Origin: Palsa-1400 sp036501625
GTDB lineage: Bacteria; Verrucomicrobiota; Verrucomicrobiia; Limisphaerales; Palsa-1400
NCBI GenBank assembly: GCA_036501625.1
Contig: DASXZY010000009.1
Location: 1-64,000 of the forward strand
Reading direction: 5' to 3'
Length of the DNA stretch: 64,000 nt
The translations under genes and the position numbers were made by a program. Positions 37,106 through 46,594 of the stretch are shown piece after piece; position 1 is the first letter of the stretch; each line of letters starts with the position of its first letter. The notes under the pieces were generated by a model. It saw only the letters and a list, made by a program, of their open reading frames with translations, had not been told where the DNA came from and made no database searches.

Positions 37106-40100
37106 TCAAGGCGTTTCCAGCAGGCGATAAAACCGGGCGGGGCTATGTTGCGTGTTCGTATCCGACAGGACGAAGGGCGACGAAGCGGGCGTGTTGGTGA
37201 CGATCGAAGTCCACTGCGCCAAATTGGCGCTGACTTGGAGCACGTAATTGGAGCCAGCCGGGCCGGCGAATGTCATTTGGAAGGCGCCATTGCTGAACAC
37301 CCCCGGAGTCAGGAAAAAGACGCCGGGCAGGATCGTGTAACTCTGCGTTCCCACGACGCTGTTGATGTAGCCGGGCGCGAAGGCGTTGGCGCTGACAGTC
37401 GCGCTGTTGGTCACCAGGAACGGGCCAGTGTAGAGCGCGGAACTGGGCGTCGGCAGGGAGCCATCCAGCGTGTAGTAGAGGGTGGCGTTGGTGGCGGGCG
37501 GTGTGATGGTGACGCTGACAAAGCCTTGATAGATGCCCCCAGCGGGCGAGACCGCCGGCGGCGGAAGGGCGGGCGGGCCGCCGAGGCTGTTGATCCATTG
37601 GGCCATCAACTGCACGGCGTTGGTGTCAATCAAATTGCGAGCCAGGGGCGGCATTTGGATGTTCGGGCTGACGATGTTCATCCGGTCGTAGAGGCTTGAG
37701 CGCCAGACATCGCCGGGCGTCACAATATCCACATTGTCGTAACCCAAATTGCCTTTGACCGCCGGGACGCCAATGATGTTCTGGCTGGCCAGCGGCGTGT
37801 CGTAACGGGCGTCGAAGGTCGGGCCGGTTCCGCCGGGTTGATGGCACTGCGCGCAATTGGCATCCAGATAGGAACGCGCGCGCTGAACCAAACTTGCGGA
37901 GGCATTGGTCACCGCGGAAAGCTGCTCAAAGCCAGCCAATTGAGATTCGTCGAAAGCCGGATAGAACAGCCCCGCGCGGTTCATGGCGCGCAACTCATTG
38001 TCGGTTACGCCGTTGGAATAAACCTGGGTGTTGTTCAACTGCCGCGTATTGAGGCCCAGCACATAATTGGCCGCCGGCGTATGGCATTGCAAACAATCGC
38101 TGGGGCTGGGGTAATACCATGCCTGCGTAATGACGCCGCCGGGAGTTTGCACGGGGATCGCCTCGGTCAGGTTGCTGGAAAGCAGATCAGCGTCGCTGTT
38201 GTCCGCCCGCCATTTGTAGGTGACGCCATAGACCGCGCCATTGGTGTCGCGCACCAACAGGCGGGTTTCCAGTCGATGGAGAGAGGCCGGATCGCTTTGG
38301 TTGGTGAGCAATTCAAAAGTTTTGACAAAAATCGTCCCGGCCGGGAACGACCACGTGCCGGTGGGGGAGAACGCGATTTGCCCGGCCGGCGAATAGGGCG
38401 CGCCGGTATTGGGGATGGACATGTAACGCACCTTCTGCGCGCCATCGGACCAGAGAGGCGTGTTGGGAACGTAAGGAATCAGCGTCGCGGCCGGGGCCAT
38501 GGCGGGTGTGCTGGCAAAGACGCCTGTCCCCGACAATAAAAGAGGCAGCGGCCCGGTGAAAACCGGCGGCATGTTGTAAAAGGCCGGGGCCGGCGGATAA
38601 TTCGTCAGCCCGTAAGCCGCTCCGCTGCCGGCATTGATCGTGATATTGACAGGCGCGGAGGTGGCGGACAGGCCCGTGGTATCCGAGGCGACCGCTGTCA
38701 AGACGTATTGGCCGGCTGCCAGGCCCGTTGTTGTCAAGACGTAGGGCAGATTGGTGATGGCGCCCACCGGGCTGCCGTTGATGTAAAAAGCCACCTGAGC
38801 GACGGCGTTGGACTGCGCCGCGGCCGTTGCAGCGAGCGTCATGGTGGCGTCGGCGGCCAAGGATGTGTTGGTGGGCGAGGTTATCACCACGACGGGCGGC
38901 GGATTGGAGACGGGATAAAGCTGGGCTTGCGGCACGATGGCGAACGGTGTGGAAGGGCTGCTCCAGGACAACTGCGCGACGGCGTCGCCATTGGTGTGAT
39001 AATAGTAATCCATCTGGATGTTGTAAATCTGTTGCGCGAGCATCGGGATGCTGGCGCTGGCCAGAGTGGGCGACTGGTTGCTCCAGCTATTGATGAGAAG
39101 CTGGCCGTTAATCCACAGGCGGGCGCCGGTGTCGCTGAGCGTGGAGAAGGTGTAGGTTTCGTTATATTGCGGCTGCACGCATCCGGTCCATCTGACGCTG
39201 AAATTGCTCGAACCGATGCTCGGATCCGGCGACGTGCCGGTCCAGTTGAAGTTGATGTCCGCATCGATCCGCGCGAGCGTGGCTGGCGGAACGAACGTGC
39301 CGATTTGATTGGAGAAATACGAGCCAGCCAGTCCGAGTCCGCCGCCAGAGGCCGCGCTGTTGATGAAACCGGCGCTGGTCACGGCGCTGACGGAGCCGCC
39401 CAGACTGGCAATCACCTGCACGGTGGCAGCATTGGTCAGCGTAAACGGACTGGCGTACCGCGCGGAAAACACCGTCGGCGTTGTGCCGTCGGTTGTGTAG
39501 TAAAAGGCCGTGCCCGCGTCGGCGTCCGAAAAACTAACCGTCACTTGATTGGTGAAAATCCCGCCATTCGGGTTAATGGAAGGCGGGGGCAGGAATGCTC
39601 CCAAACCGTAAACCGTCAGTGTATATTGCCCGGCGACGTAGACCTTGCCGTTGACAATCGTTGGCGCGATAAACTTCACGGCGCCGCCGGCGGAATCCCG
39701 CACCGGGATTTGATCGCTGGAGTAGATTTTCTGCGTCAAATTGGCCGCTTTGTAGGCGCGCAAAACGCCGGAGGAAGCGGGCGTTTCGCCTCCGGCGTTG
39801 TAAATCGCCCAGGCGATGGCATTGCTGGTTCCGTTGGCGGAAATGCAGACGGTCGCGCCGCCCTTGTTGTCATACCCATCGGGCGTTTCCACGGGTGCCG
39901 TGTTAAACAGCGCGTTGGTGATCGAATAGGCGGCCAGCCTGGAATTGTAGTCAATAATATACAGCCTGTTATTGTAAAAGGCGGGCGTGATGTCACGGTC
40001 TCCGCTGGGGCCTCCATCGAATTGTTGCACGATTAGGTCCGTTCCGGGATTAAACCGCCCCATGTTATCCCGGTCCACTAGATAGATGGGCGAAGTCTTG

Positions 40101-43100
40101 CCGCCGCCGACGACCAGATGCCGATGCGCGGCGCTGCCGGCTGAATCGGGCAGCACAATGGGCGCGCTGGAGCCGAGGTCCTGGTCCGAGCCGCTCAAAT
40201 TCACAGCATTGGAAGGCGTGAAGAAATCCGCCGCCGCGAGGCCGTTGGAGGTGGAGAATTTCAGCAAAGTCATGGCATAATTATTGGACGGAGTCAGATT
40301 GGCAATGCTATCGAACGAGCCATTTCCGGTTTGCAGGTAGAAATTTCCTTGCGCGTCCACGGAAGGGCCGCCGCCGCCGTCCCAGAATCCGCCCTCGAAG
40401 CCATTGGGAGTGGGGTTATAGACGGAGGGGATGTTTGTGAAGTTGGTGGCGTTGTAGGCAAAAAGCCATCCGTGATACGGCTGGTTGTCTCCGTGCGAGG
40501 CGAAGGAGAGATAGACCGTGCCGTTAAGGAGCGTCAATGCTGGGCGGCTGTGGAGTTTCAGCGGATTCCATAGCACATGGCTCGGATTCTGGCCGTCGTT
40601 GTCGCCATCGCCCGACCCAGGATAATTGGTGCATTGAATGACGACGGGGCTGTGGAAATTGGTCCGTTCCAGGCCAGTCGTGATGTCCAGCGCGTGGAGG
40701 CGATGCACGTAAACGGCGGCGGAATTGCTCACCTCCGCCGTCTTGACCTCCACATAAAGCGTCCCGCTGGAAGCGTCAATGACCGGCGTGGCCGTGATGC
40801 CGATCGTTGGAGTGATGTCCTGGCTTCCGGTAACGGAACTAGACACCGTCGTCACTCCCGCCGCCGGATTCAGGAAACTCGTTTGCCAGAGCGGGTTGGC
40901 GTTTGGCCCTTCGTTGCTGTCCGCGTCAAACGCATAGACGCTGTCGTTTTCCGTGGCCACAAAAACGACGTTATGCAGGCCCTTGCCGGGGACGATGACA
41001 TTGGTCATGACCAGCGGCTGCGCGTAAACGAAACCATCGACGTTGTAAGTGAAGAGCGCGCCGAAAGTATTCGTATTGACGTTGGCGAGAGTCAGTTGTG
41101 TCTCGTTGGTGTTGGCGCCGTCGCGGGCGTTGTCGTTGTGATAGGTCAGCATCGGAACGCCGGTGGAAGGAGGATTGGCCGCCAGCGTCGTGAACGAGAA
41201 CGACGGCGCGGACCAGGTTGCGCCCTGGCTGTTGCTGGCTTGGGCGGTGAAATGATAAGCCGTGCTGGGAGTTAGATTGGGGACGGTGACAGCCGCGTAA
41301 CCGCCTTCCAGTCCCAGATTGATGCTTGAAGCCCAATTGGCGGCATTGGTCCCGCCATCGGACGGGCCGTAAAAGATCGTTACGACGGGAGTCAGTCCGC
41401 CGGTGCTGAGAACCTGCGCCGCCAGAGTCGCGCTGGTGCCGGCGATATTGGCAGCGGGCAGGTTGGTAACGCGGGCGGTCGTTACGCTCGGAGTGGTGAA
41501 AATTTGCGGTGGCCTGGCCCAGGAAAAGCCGGCGATGTTATCGGCCTGGACGCTGGCGTAGTAGGTCACGCCGGGGGAGAGATTGCTCACGATCTGGCTG
41601 AAGGCGCTGCTTTCGTAGCCGAGCGAGACGCTGTTGGACCAGGCTGCCGAGTTTGTGCCGCCATCGGCCGGCCCGTAGAAAATGCGAGCAGTCGGCACGT
41701 AGCCGCCAGTCGATTGCACGCCACCGCCGAGAATGGCGGAAGTCGCTTGGATTTGCGACGGCTGGGAGTTAGTCACCACGGCCAGCGAAAAGGAATTGGT
41801 GCCGCTGACGAGGCCGCTGACCGCGTAAATAGCCGTCGCGCCGGCGCCAGGAGCTTCGGCAAAGTCCAGGCTGACGAGCGTTTTGCTGGACGCGCCGATG
41901 GCCCCCAGATCGATGGTGGTTTGGTAAAAGCGCGGGTCGGTCGGGCCGCCCTGTGCCCCGCCGCCGCCAATGTCGATGCGATCCACGCCTTGCAAGGCGA
42001 AGCCGGGATTGAAAAACCAGTCCGCCGCGTCGTAGTTCGTTGTAAATGTGCTGCCGTCCGCAAAGCGCAGCGTGACCGTTCCCACGCTCGTCGGGGAGGC
42101 GCTGGCCGAGTTGGCCAAAATGGCGATGCTCGAATACTCGGCCGGGCCAAGCAAGGTTAGCGCGCCCTCATTGATGCCGGTCTCGCCGCTCATGACCAGG
42201 GCGTTGTTGCCGGTGTAGGGCTGAAACTGGAATTGCGTCAAATCGATGACACTGTTGAAAATGCCCGAAGCCGGCAGTCCGTAGGTTGTCCCCGGCAATC
42301 CTTGCTGGTAGAAGCAGGTGCCTTCGCCAGGATTAAATTCCGAAGCAGCGCTGGAATAAGGCGGGCCGACTGCGTTGCTCTCGATGACAATGTCCCGATT
42401 GTATCCTGTCAACGCGATGGGCGAGTTGGGCGCGATGACGATGATGCTGGCCGTGCTGCTGGCGGACCCGTTGGCGTTCGCGGCGGTGACTTGAACGCTG
42501 GTCAAACTCGTCGAGGCCGATGGGACGGTATAGTTGAAATTGGTGGCGCCCGCCACGAGCACGCCGTTGGTATGCCACGAGTAGGAAATCGTGCCGGGGC
42601 CGTCGAACAAGCCCGTAAATGTGGGGGAGGAATCGACCAGAACGGTGATGTCGTTGAGCGGACGCGTCAGCACTGGGGCGGTGTGTGGCGTATAAACGAG
42701 GAAGTCATCGAAGGCGCTGATGCCGGCATCGTTGTAGGCCCGCACGCCCGGCCAGACGGCTGTGTTGCTGGCGATGTTCAGCGCGAAATGATCGGAAACG
42801 GTCGAGAACGTAATAAGGTTGGCGCCTGGCTCAAGGCCGTTGGTTCCGTAATCAAAGAGCGCGCAACTGGCTTCGAGAAAGCCCGTGGCGCCGGTCGAAT
42901 TGGTCATGTGAACCACAAATTTGTACCAGTGGCCGGCTGTTACCGTCACGCCGCCAAAGCTTGGGCTGCTCACGGTGACATTGTTGGTTCGGTACTGCTC
43001 GAAGATGGCCCACGACGCAGGGCCGGCAGGGACGAAACGATAGGTTTCAAAGGACGCGCCGGGGTTGGAGTTGAAGCCATTGGTGGTGGAATTGAGAACG

Positions 43101-43459
43101 CCCACCTGGACTTTGTCCCCGCTGTTCAGGCCGTCCGCGTAAACGAGCATGGAGACAGAAACCGAGGCGCCGTTGGTTGCCAAATTCCAACTGCCGCTCT
43201 TGTAAATCGCCGTGGTGTCGTTGTTTTGGTAAACCGCCACGCCCCCGCCGCCCCCAACGCCGTCCGTGGTATTCTCTTCAAAGGAATAATTGCCGCCGTT
43301 GGCTCCATTGCCGTTGTCATTCCAGGGACTGAAATTGTTGGTGTATTGGCCGATGGTGTCAAAATTCAGAAACGCGGTCTGGGCCTTTGCCACTCCCGCG
43401 GCTAAAGTGAGCGCCAGAAGAAATGCGCGGCCCGACAAGGGAAAAGTCAGCTTAGGCAT
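37106..43459 (-). CDS. Giant secreted multidomain protein with quinoprotein-like, PA14 and dihaem regions
   Basis: 2117 aa from the ATG at 43459, which gives the signal peptide MPKLTFPLSGRAFLLALTLA. An N-terminal lectin-like region (about residues 40-270) is followed by Ig-like modules, a region with repeated LxNLxPxTxYxxxAxA (fibronectin-like, about 610-780), and a beta-propeller-like part with VVFVATENDSVYAFDADSNE (about 790-1270). Chitobiase-like modules with YYTTDGTTPT and YYTLDGSLPT (about 1300 and 1980), a PA14 domain (about 1375-1505) and a haem region with CLQCH (about 1788) and CAQCH (about 1868) follow. The C-terminus fits an outer-surface or extracellular enzyme. Function unknown; the haem sites imply electron transfer. 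Confidence 0.85.
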   Translation of the reverse strand: MPKLTFPLSGRAFLLALTLAAGVAKAQTAFLNFDTIGQYTNNFSPWNDNGNGANGGNYSFEENTTDGVGGGGGVAVYQNNDTTAIYKSGSWNLATNGASVSVSMLVYADGLNSGDKVQVGVLNSTTNGFNSNPGASFETYRFVPAGPASWAIFEQYRTNNVTVSSPSFGGVTVTAGHWYKFVVHMTNSTGATGFLEASCALFDYGTNGLEPGANLITFSTVSDHFALNIASNTAVWPGVRAYNDAGISAFDDFLVYTPHTAPVLTRPLNDITVLVDSSPTFTGLFDGPGTISYSWHTNGVLVAGATNFNYTVPSASTSLTSVQVTAANANGSASSTASIIVIAPNSPIALTGYNRDIVIESNAVGPPYSSAASEFNPGEGTCFYQQGLPGTTYGLPASGIFNSVIDLTQFQFQPYTGNNALVMSGETGINEGALTLLGPAEYSSIAILANSASASPTSVGTVTLRFADGSTFTTNYDAADWFFNPGFALQGVDRIDIGGGGAQGGPTDPRFYQTTIDLGAIGASSKTLVSLDFAEAPGAGATAIYAVSGLVSGTNSFSLAVVTNSQPSQIQATSAILGGGVQSTGGYVPTARIFYGPADGGTNSAAWSNSVSLGYESSAFSQIVSNLSPGVTYYASVQADNIAGFSWARPPQIFTTPSVTTARVTNLPAANIAGTSATLAAQVLSTGGLTPVVTIFYGPSDGGTNAANWASSINLGLEGGYAAVTVPNLTPSTAYHFTAQASNSQGATWSAPSFSFTTLAANPPSTGVPMLTYHNDNARDGANTNETQLTLANVNTNTFGALFTYNVDGFVYAQPLVMTNVIVPGKGLHNVVFVATENDSVYAFDADSNEGPNANPLWQTSFLNPAAGVTTVSSSVTGSQDITPTIGITATPVIDASSGTLYVEVKTAEVSNSAAVYVHRLHALDITTGLERTNFHSPVVIQCTNYPGSGDGDNDGQNPSHVLWNPLKLHSRPALTLLNGTVYLSFASHGDNQPYHGWLFAYNATNFTNIPSVYNPTPNGFEGGFWDGGGGPSVDAQGNFYLQTGNGSFDSIANLTPSNNYAMTLLKFSTSNGLAAADFFTPSNAVNLSGSDQDLGSSAPIVLPDSAGSAAHRHLVVGGGKTSPIYLVDRDNMGRFNPGTDLIVQQFDGGPSGDRDITPAFYNNRLYIIDYNSRLAAYSITNALFNTAPVETPDGYDNKGGATVCISANGTSNAIAWAIYNAGGETPASSGVLRAYKAANLTQKIYSSDQIPVRDSAGGAVKFIAPTIVNGKVYVAGQYTLTVYGLGAFLPPPSINPNGGIFTNQVTVSFSDADAGTAFYYTTDGTTPTVFSARYASPFTLTNAATVQVIASLGGSVSAVTSAGFINSAASGGGLGLAGSYFSNQIGTFVPPATLARIDADINFNWTGTSPDPSIGSSNFSVRWTGCVQPQYNETYTFSTLSDTGARLWINGQLLINSWSNQSPTLASASIPMLAQQIYNIQMDYYYHTNGDAVAQLSWSSPSTPFAIVPQAQLYPVSNPPPVVVITSPTNTSLAADATMTLAATAAAQSNAVAQVAFYINGSPVGAITNLPYVLTTTGLAAGQYVLTAVASDTTGLSATSAPVNITINAGSGAAYGLTNYPPAPAFYNMPPVFTGPLPLLLSGTGVFASTPAMAPAATLIPYVPNTPLWSDGAQKVRYMSIPNTGAPYSPAGQIAFSPTGTWSFPAGTIFVKTFELLTNQSDPASLHRLETRLLVRDTNGAVYGVTYKWRADNSDADLLSSNLTEAIPVQTPGGVITQAWYYPSPSDCLQCHTPAANYVLGLNTRQLNNTQVYSNGVTDNELRAMNRAGLFYPAFDESQLAGFEQLSAVTNASASLVQRARSYLDANCAQCHQPGGTGPTFDARYDTPLASQNIIGVPAVKGNLGYDNVDIVTPGDVWRSSLYDRMNIVSPNIQMPPLARNLIDTNAVQLMAQWINSLGGPPALPPPAVSPAGGIYQGFVSVTITPPATNATLYYTLDGSLPTPSSALYTGPFLVTNSATVSANAFAPGYINSVVGTQSYTILPGVFFLTPGVFSNGAFQMTFAGPAGSNYVLQVSANLAQWTSIVTNTPASSPFVLSDTNTQHSPARFYRLLETP

Positions 43460-43611
43460 AGAATCCTTGGAACATGCACTTTCGAGTATGCCACTTTCAG
43501 GGCAAACCGCAAGTGATTCAGATGGTTTGCGGATTTGGCCCGGATTGGCTGATGACAGGAGGCCACACTCCAATCAATGCGGGTCCGCCAATGCCCGCAT
43601 CCCCGTCGGGA

Positions 43612-43917
43612 CTAAAAAGGGCCGAGGGAGATCGGGCCGGTCTCTTTATCGGACGCGCTCCAATACCCGTAACCGGCGCCACTCACAATCAGGCCCTTAA
43701 AAGTGGAAGGCTTGCCATTGTCGGGATTGGCGAAAGTGCCGGACAACGCCCCGGTTAAGGGCAAAAGGTTGATGCTGAGTTTATCCACTTTGTTTGGGTT
43801 AGTGAAGGTGAGTTTGCCGGGATTGAACGCAACTGGAATGTCCACTTCCTTCGGCAGATTCACATTGGTGCAACCGGGATCAATCTCAAAAATCGGCGTG
43901 GTGGCGGCGAGGCTATC
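43612..43917 (-). pseudogene. Truncated copy of the C-terminal domain of the neighbouring secreted protein
   Basis: After a stop at about 43918, the frame reads LAATTPIFEIDPGCTNVNLP, then VDKLSINLLPLTGALSGTFA and GLIVSGAGYGYWSASDKETG. The upstream 783-aa protein ends with the same pattern (VNKLSVNLNPATGAFSGAVY and GLIVNGTGYGYWTDA). So this is a duplicated C-terminal piece without a start, left by a tandem duplication or deletion of a second paralogue. Confidence 0.7.
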
Positions 43918-43960
43918 TTAGAATTTCAGGACAGGGCCGGGCACTCAAATAGGTTCCTGA

Positions 43961-46312
43961 TTATGGGCCTGCAGGAGCCGCGATAATCATTGATACGATG
44001 GCGCCGTAGGCGTCAGTCCAATACCCATAGCCAGTCCCGTTCACGATCAATCCCTGGTAGGTGTCAAACTTTTGGAAGAGCAATCCATAGACGGCGCCGG
44101 AGAATGCTCCAGTCGCGGGGTTCAGGTTAACGCTCAATTTATTCACGTTATTTGGAATACTGAACGTGGAGTTTTTCGTATTGAAGAGGACTGGAACGTT
44201 CATTTCCGCCACGTCAGGGGCAGTATTACCGGGAGCGAACTGAACAATCGGCGCAGTGGTGGTGAGAATGTTGGCGCCCGGCTTGGGGGCCAGGTAAAGA
44301 CCGCCTGACAAGGCTGGCAGCGCGGCGAATCCATAATAATAGTTGTCGGGAGAACCCGGAACCTCCACCCAATAGGCGGCCGTTGTGTTCATGGCCCCAG
44401 AGCCATTTGTGGCAAACCGCAGCCAGCCAAGGATGACGCCGCCGCCGCCGACAAGAGAGGCGTAAAAGGGGCAGGCGCCATCCCGGGCCAGGGCACTGCC
44501 AACTGTGATCTCCGGCAGCGAACCTTCAGCTAGCCTGAGCGACATCGTGACGGAACCGCTCTTGCTGACGGTGGCAGTTCCGAAACTGTAGCCACCGGGG
44601 CCATTATTTGGATCGGCGGACGGCGGGGCGATAACAAAATTGTAATGTCCCGGCAGGATGTTGGTGTTGTAATGGGTAGCTTCTCCCTGGATTTCGGCCG
44701 TGCCGATAAAGTTAGTCCCAAAGGCGTCGCTAAAAGAAGTCACAACGCCACTTAACAAGCCGGCCTCGGCATCCGTGGCAATTCGCAGCGTCAGTTGAAG
44801 GCAAGTCTGCCCGGATAGCTTCATCAACGGCAACTCCGCCTCCGCATACGAACCGTCCGCGGACTCCGATAGCTGCCCCGAGAATGGATAGGCAAAAGCG
44901 AAGCGGCTGGCATTGTAGAGCCGCCCGGAAAAGGCCCCGGTCTTGGTGACTGAGAGCATTAGATAGCCGTCATCGAAGACTTGCGTGTTGTTGGTGGTAT
45001 CAAAGTAGAGGCCGGTGTAGGCGCCGGCCAGGCTGGCATTAGCGAAAGGGTTAGGGACGAAAACCGCGGTCAAAGCGGGCGGCGCGCTGTTCGTCAGCGT
45101 TACATTTTCATCAAGAAAGTCAAATCTGGCGCTGGATGAAAGCACATGACCGGAGCCATCGGTCCATCCGGAAAATATCCAATCGTTGCCAGCGGGCGCG
45201 GCTGAAACGGGGTAGCCACGGCCCACACGCAGGATCTGGCCGTTCCTGATGCCCGTGATTTTCCCCGCGTTGGGCGGAGACACCGAGACCGCGGCAATGT
45301 TGGTTTCCACCCAATAATAGGTGCGAGAAACCGCAGTCCGGGCGCCATCCCCATTTTGGGCAATGACGGTAACTATATTCGTGCCAGGATGTCCTGTGGC
45401 GCTCATGTCCACATCCGCCGTCCATGCCAGCGAAGCGGCCGGCAATAAAGAGTCCTGGTCGATCGAAATAAGATTATTAGTGTCGCCATTTACGAAGCAC
45501 TCGACATTTGTGATAAAACTGCTGTCGCTGGCGGTTCCCTCCAGGGCGATGATGGGATTGGTGTCATAAGCCATGAAGCCGGATGCCGGAGAAGCGATGC
45601 TTAGCTTTGGGGGAGTGAAGTCAGCCGTGCCAGTAATGCAGCCGGCTTCCAGCGGAGTGGACCCGCCGCCTGGTATGTTGTCTTCGGTCTCCTTGTTATA
45701 GCCCTTTACGGACACGTACGTGTTATCATAAGTAAAGACACCGCCGCCGTTTAATGAATTATCCAGCGTCAGGCTGACTTCGTAAAAGCCAGTAATAGCG
45801 AAATTTGTTGGCTTCCCGGTTGAATAACTCTCGAACAGCCCGGATTCACCCAGACAATCGCCCCACACGTTGGCGGTTACTGAAATCGTGTCATTCGTCC
45901 AAACGACCTTCACAGTTCCGTAGTCTTCGAATTGGCCGGATACCGGGTCCTCAATGCCGCTAAGGAAACTATATATGGCAAAATTCTGGCCCGGCGTATA
46001 ATCCGCGCGGCCCAGAATTTCCTGGTCGATGACGCCGCTCATCTGCCCGGCAGGTCCGATGTTGAAACTCACGGCGGTATAATAGCCGAGCTGGCTCAGA
46101 TCGAACCCGTTGACGGGGACGGTCATAGTGGCGCTGAATGAACCGGCCGTTTCGATGCCATAGCTTCCATACAGCCAATTATAAGTTCCCAACATTTGCC
46201 AGCTATCGCTGAAACTCAACCGGGGCGCCGCCCCAGCGCCGAAGGCCAGCGTGAAGCAAAGAGCTATTGAGGCGGCGATTTTCGCAATAGGCACAGCCGC
46301 AGAGTCTTTCAC
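43961..46312 (-). CDS. Secreted protein with a repeated beta domain and an InlB-like motif
   Basis: 783 aa with a signal peptide: MKDSAAVPIAKIAASIALCF then a hydrophobic core ending GAGAA near residue 29. About residues 340-400 resemble an InlB B-repeat/Listeria-Bacteroides repeat (VGRGYPVSAAPAGNDWIFSG, then WTDGSG). The last third contains beta-rich modules with the pattern GxxSGxxxGLxxxxxxxYxGLIVNGTGYGYW. No catalytic motif is recognised. It probably sits outside the cell as an adhesin or binding protein; that is inference from composition. It shares its C-terminal module with the relic downstream. Confidence 0.75.
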   Translation of the reverse strand: MKDSAAVPIAKIAASIALCFTLAFGAGAAPRLSFSDSWQMLGTYNWLYGSYGIETAGSFSATMTVPVNGFDLSQLGYYTAVSFNIGPAGQMSGVIDQEILGRADYTPGQNFAIYSFLSGIEDPVSGQFEDYGTVKVVWTNDTISVTANVWGDCLGESGLFESYSTGKPTNFAITGFYEVSLTLDNSLNGGGVFTYDNTYVSVKGYNKETEDNIPGGGSTPLEAGCITGTADFTPPKLSIASPASGFMAYDTNPIIALEGTASDSSFITNVECFVNGDTNNLISIDQDSLLPAASLAWTADVDMSATGHPGTNIVTVIAQNGDGARTAVSRTYYWVETNIAAVSVSPPNAGKITGIRNGQILRVGRGYPVSAAPAGNDWIFSGWTDGSGHVLSSSARFDFLDENVTLTNSAPPALTAVFVPNPFANASLAGAYTGLYFDTTNNTQVFDDGYLMLSVTKTGAFSGRLYNASRFAFAYPFSGQLSESADGSYAEAELPLMKLSGQTCLQLTLRIATDAEAGLLSGVVTSFSDAFGTNFIGTAEIQGEATHYNTNILPGHYNFVIAPPSADPNNGPGGYSFGTATVSKSGSVTMSLRLAEGSLPEITVGSALARDGACPFYASLVGGGGVILGWLRFATNGSGAMNTTAAYWVEVPGSPDNYYYGFAALPALSGGLYLAPKPGANILTTTAPIVQFAPGNTAPDVAEMNVPVLFNTKNSTFSIPNNVNKLSVNLNPATGAFSGAVYGLLFQKFDTYQGLIVNGTGYGYWTDAYGAIVSMIIAAPAGP

Positions 46313-46594
46313 ATTCGCTCCGGCCTGTCAACCGGGCCACTGAGTTTTTGCCAGGCCTCTTTTTCAAACTGTCACGATACCAATTGGAATCACGGCCCGG
46401 AAAAGTCGGAAATCTCGGCGCCTTCGCCTCTCTGCGCGTCCAACTCTTCGCTGAGTTCCATTTTAGGCAGCGTTTTCACGCAGTGATTTCAAGGCGCCCC
46501 TCTTTTTCGATTTTTTCATGTTGGGGCGATTTTTTCACTGCAATTTCCGCGGAGCGGCTTATATTGTTTCCACGCCCAAACCTGAATTAATATT

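Noticed and set aside
38708..40036. A 442-aa plus-strand frame inside the giant protein gene
   Set aside because: Shadow frame in a GC-rich repetitive gene.
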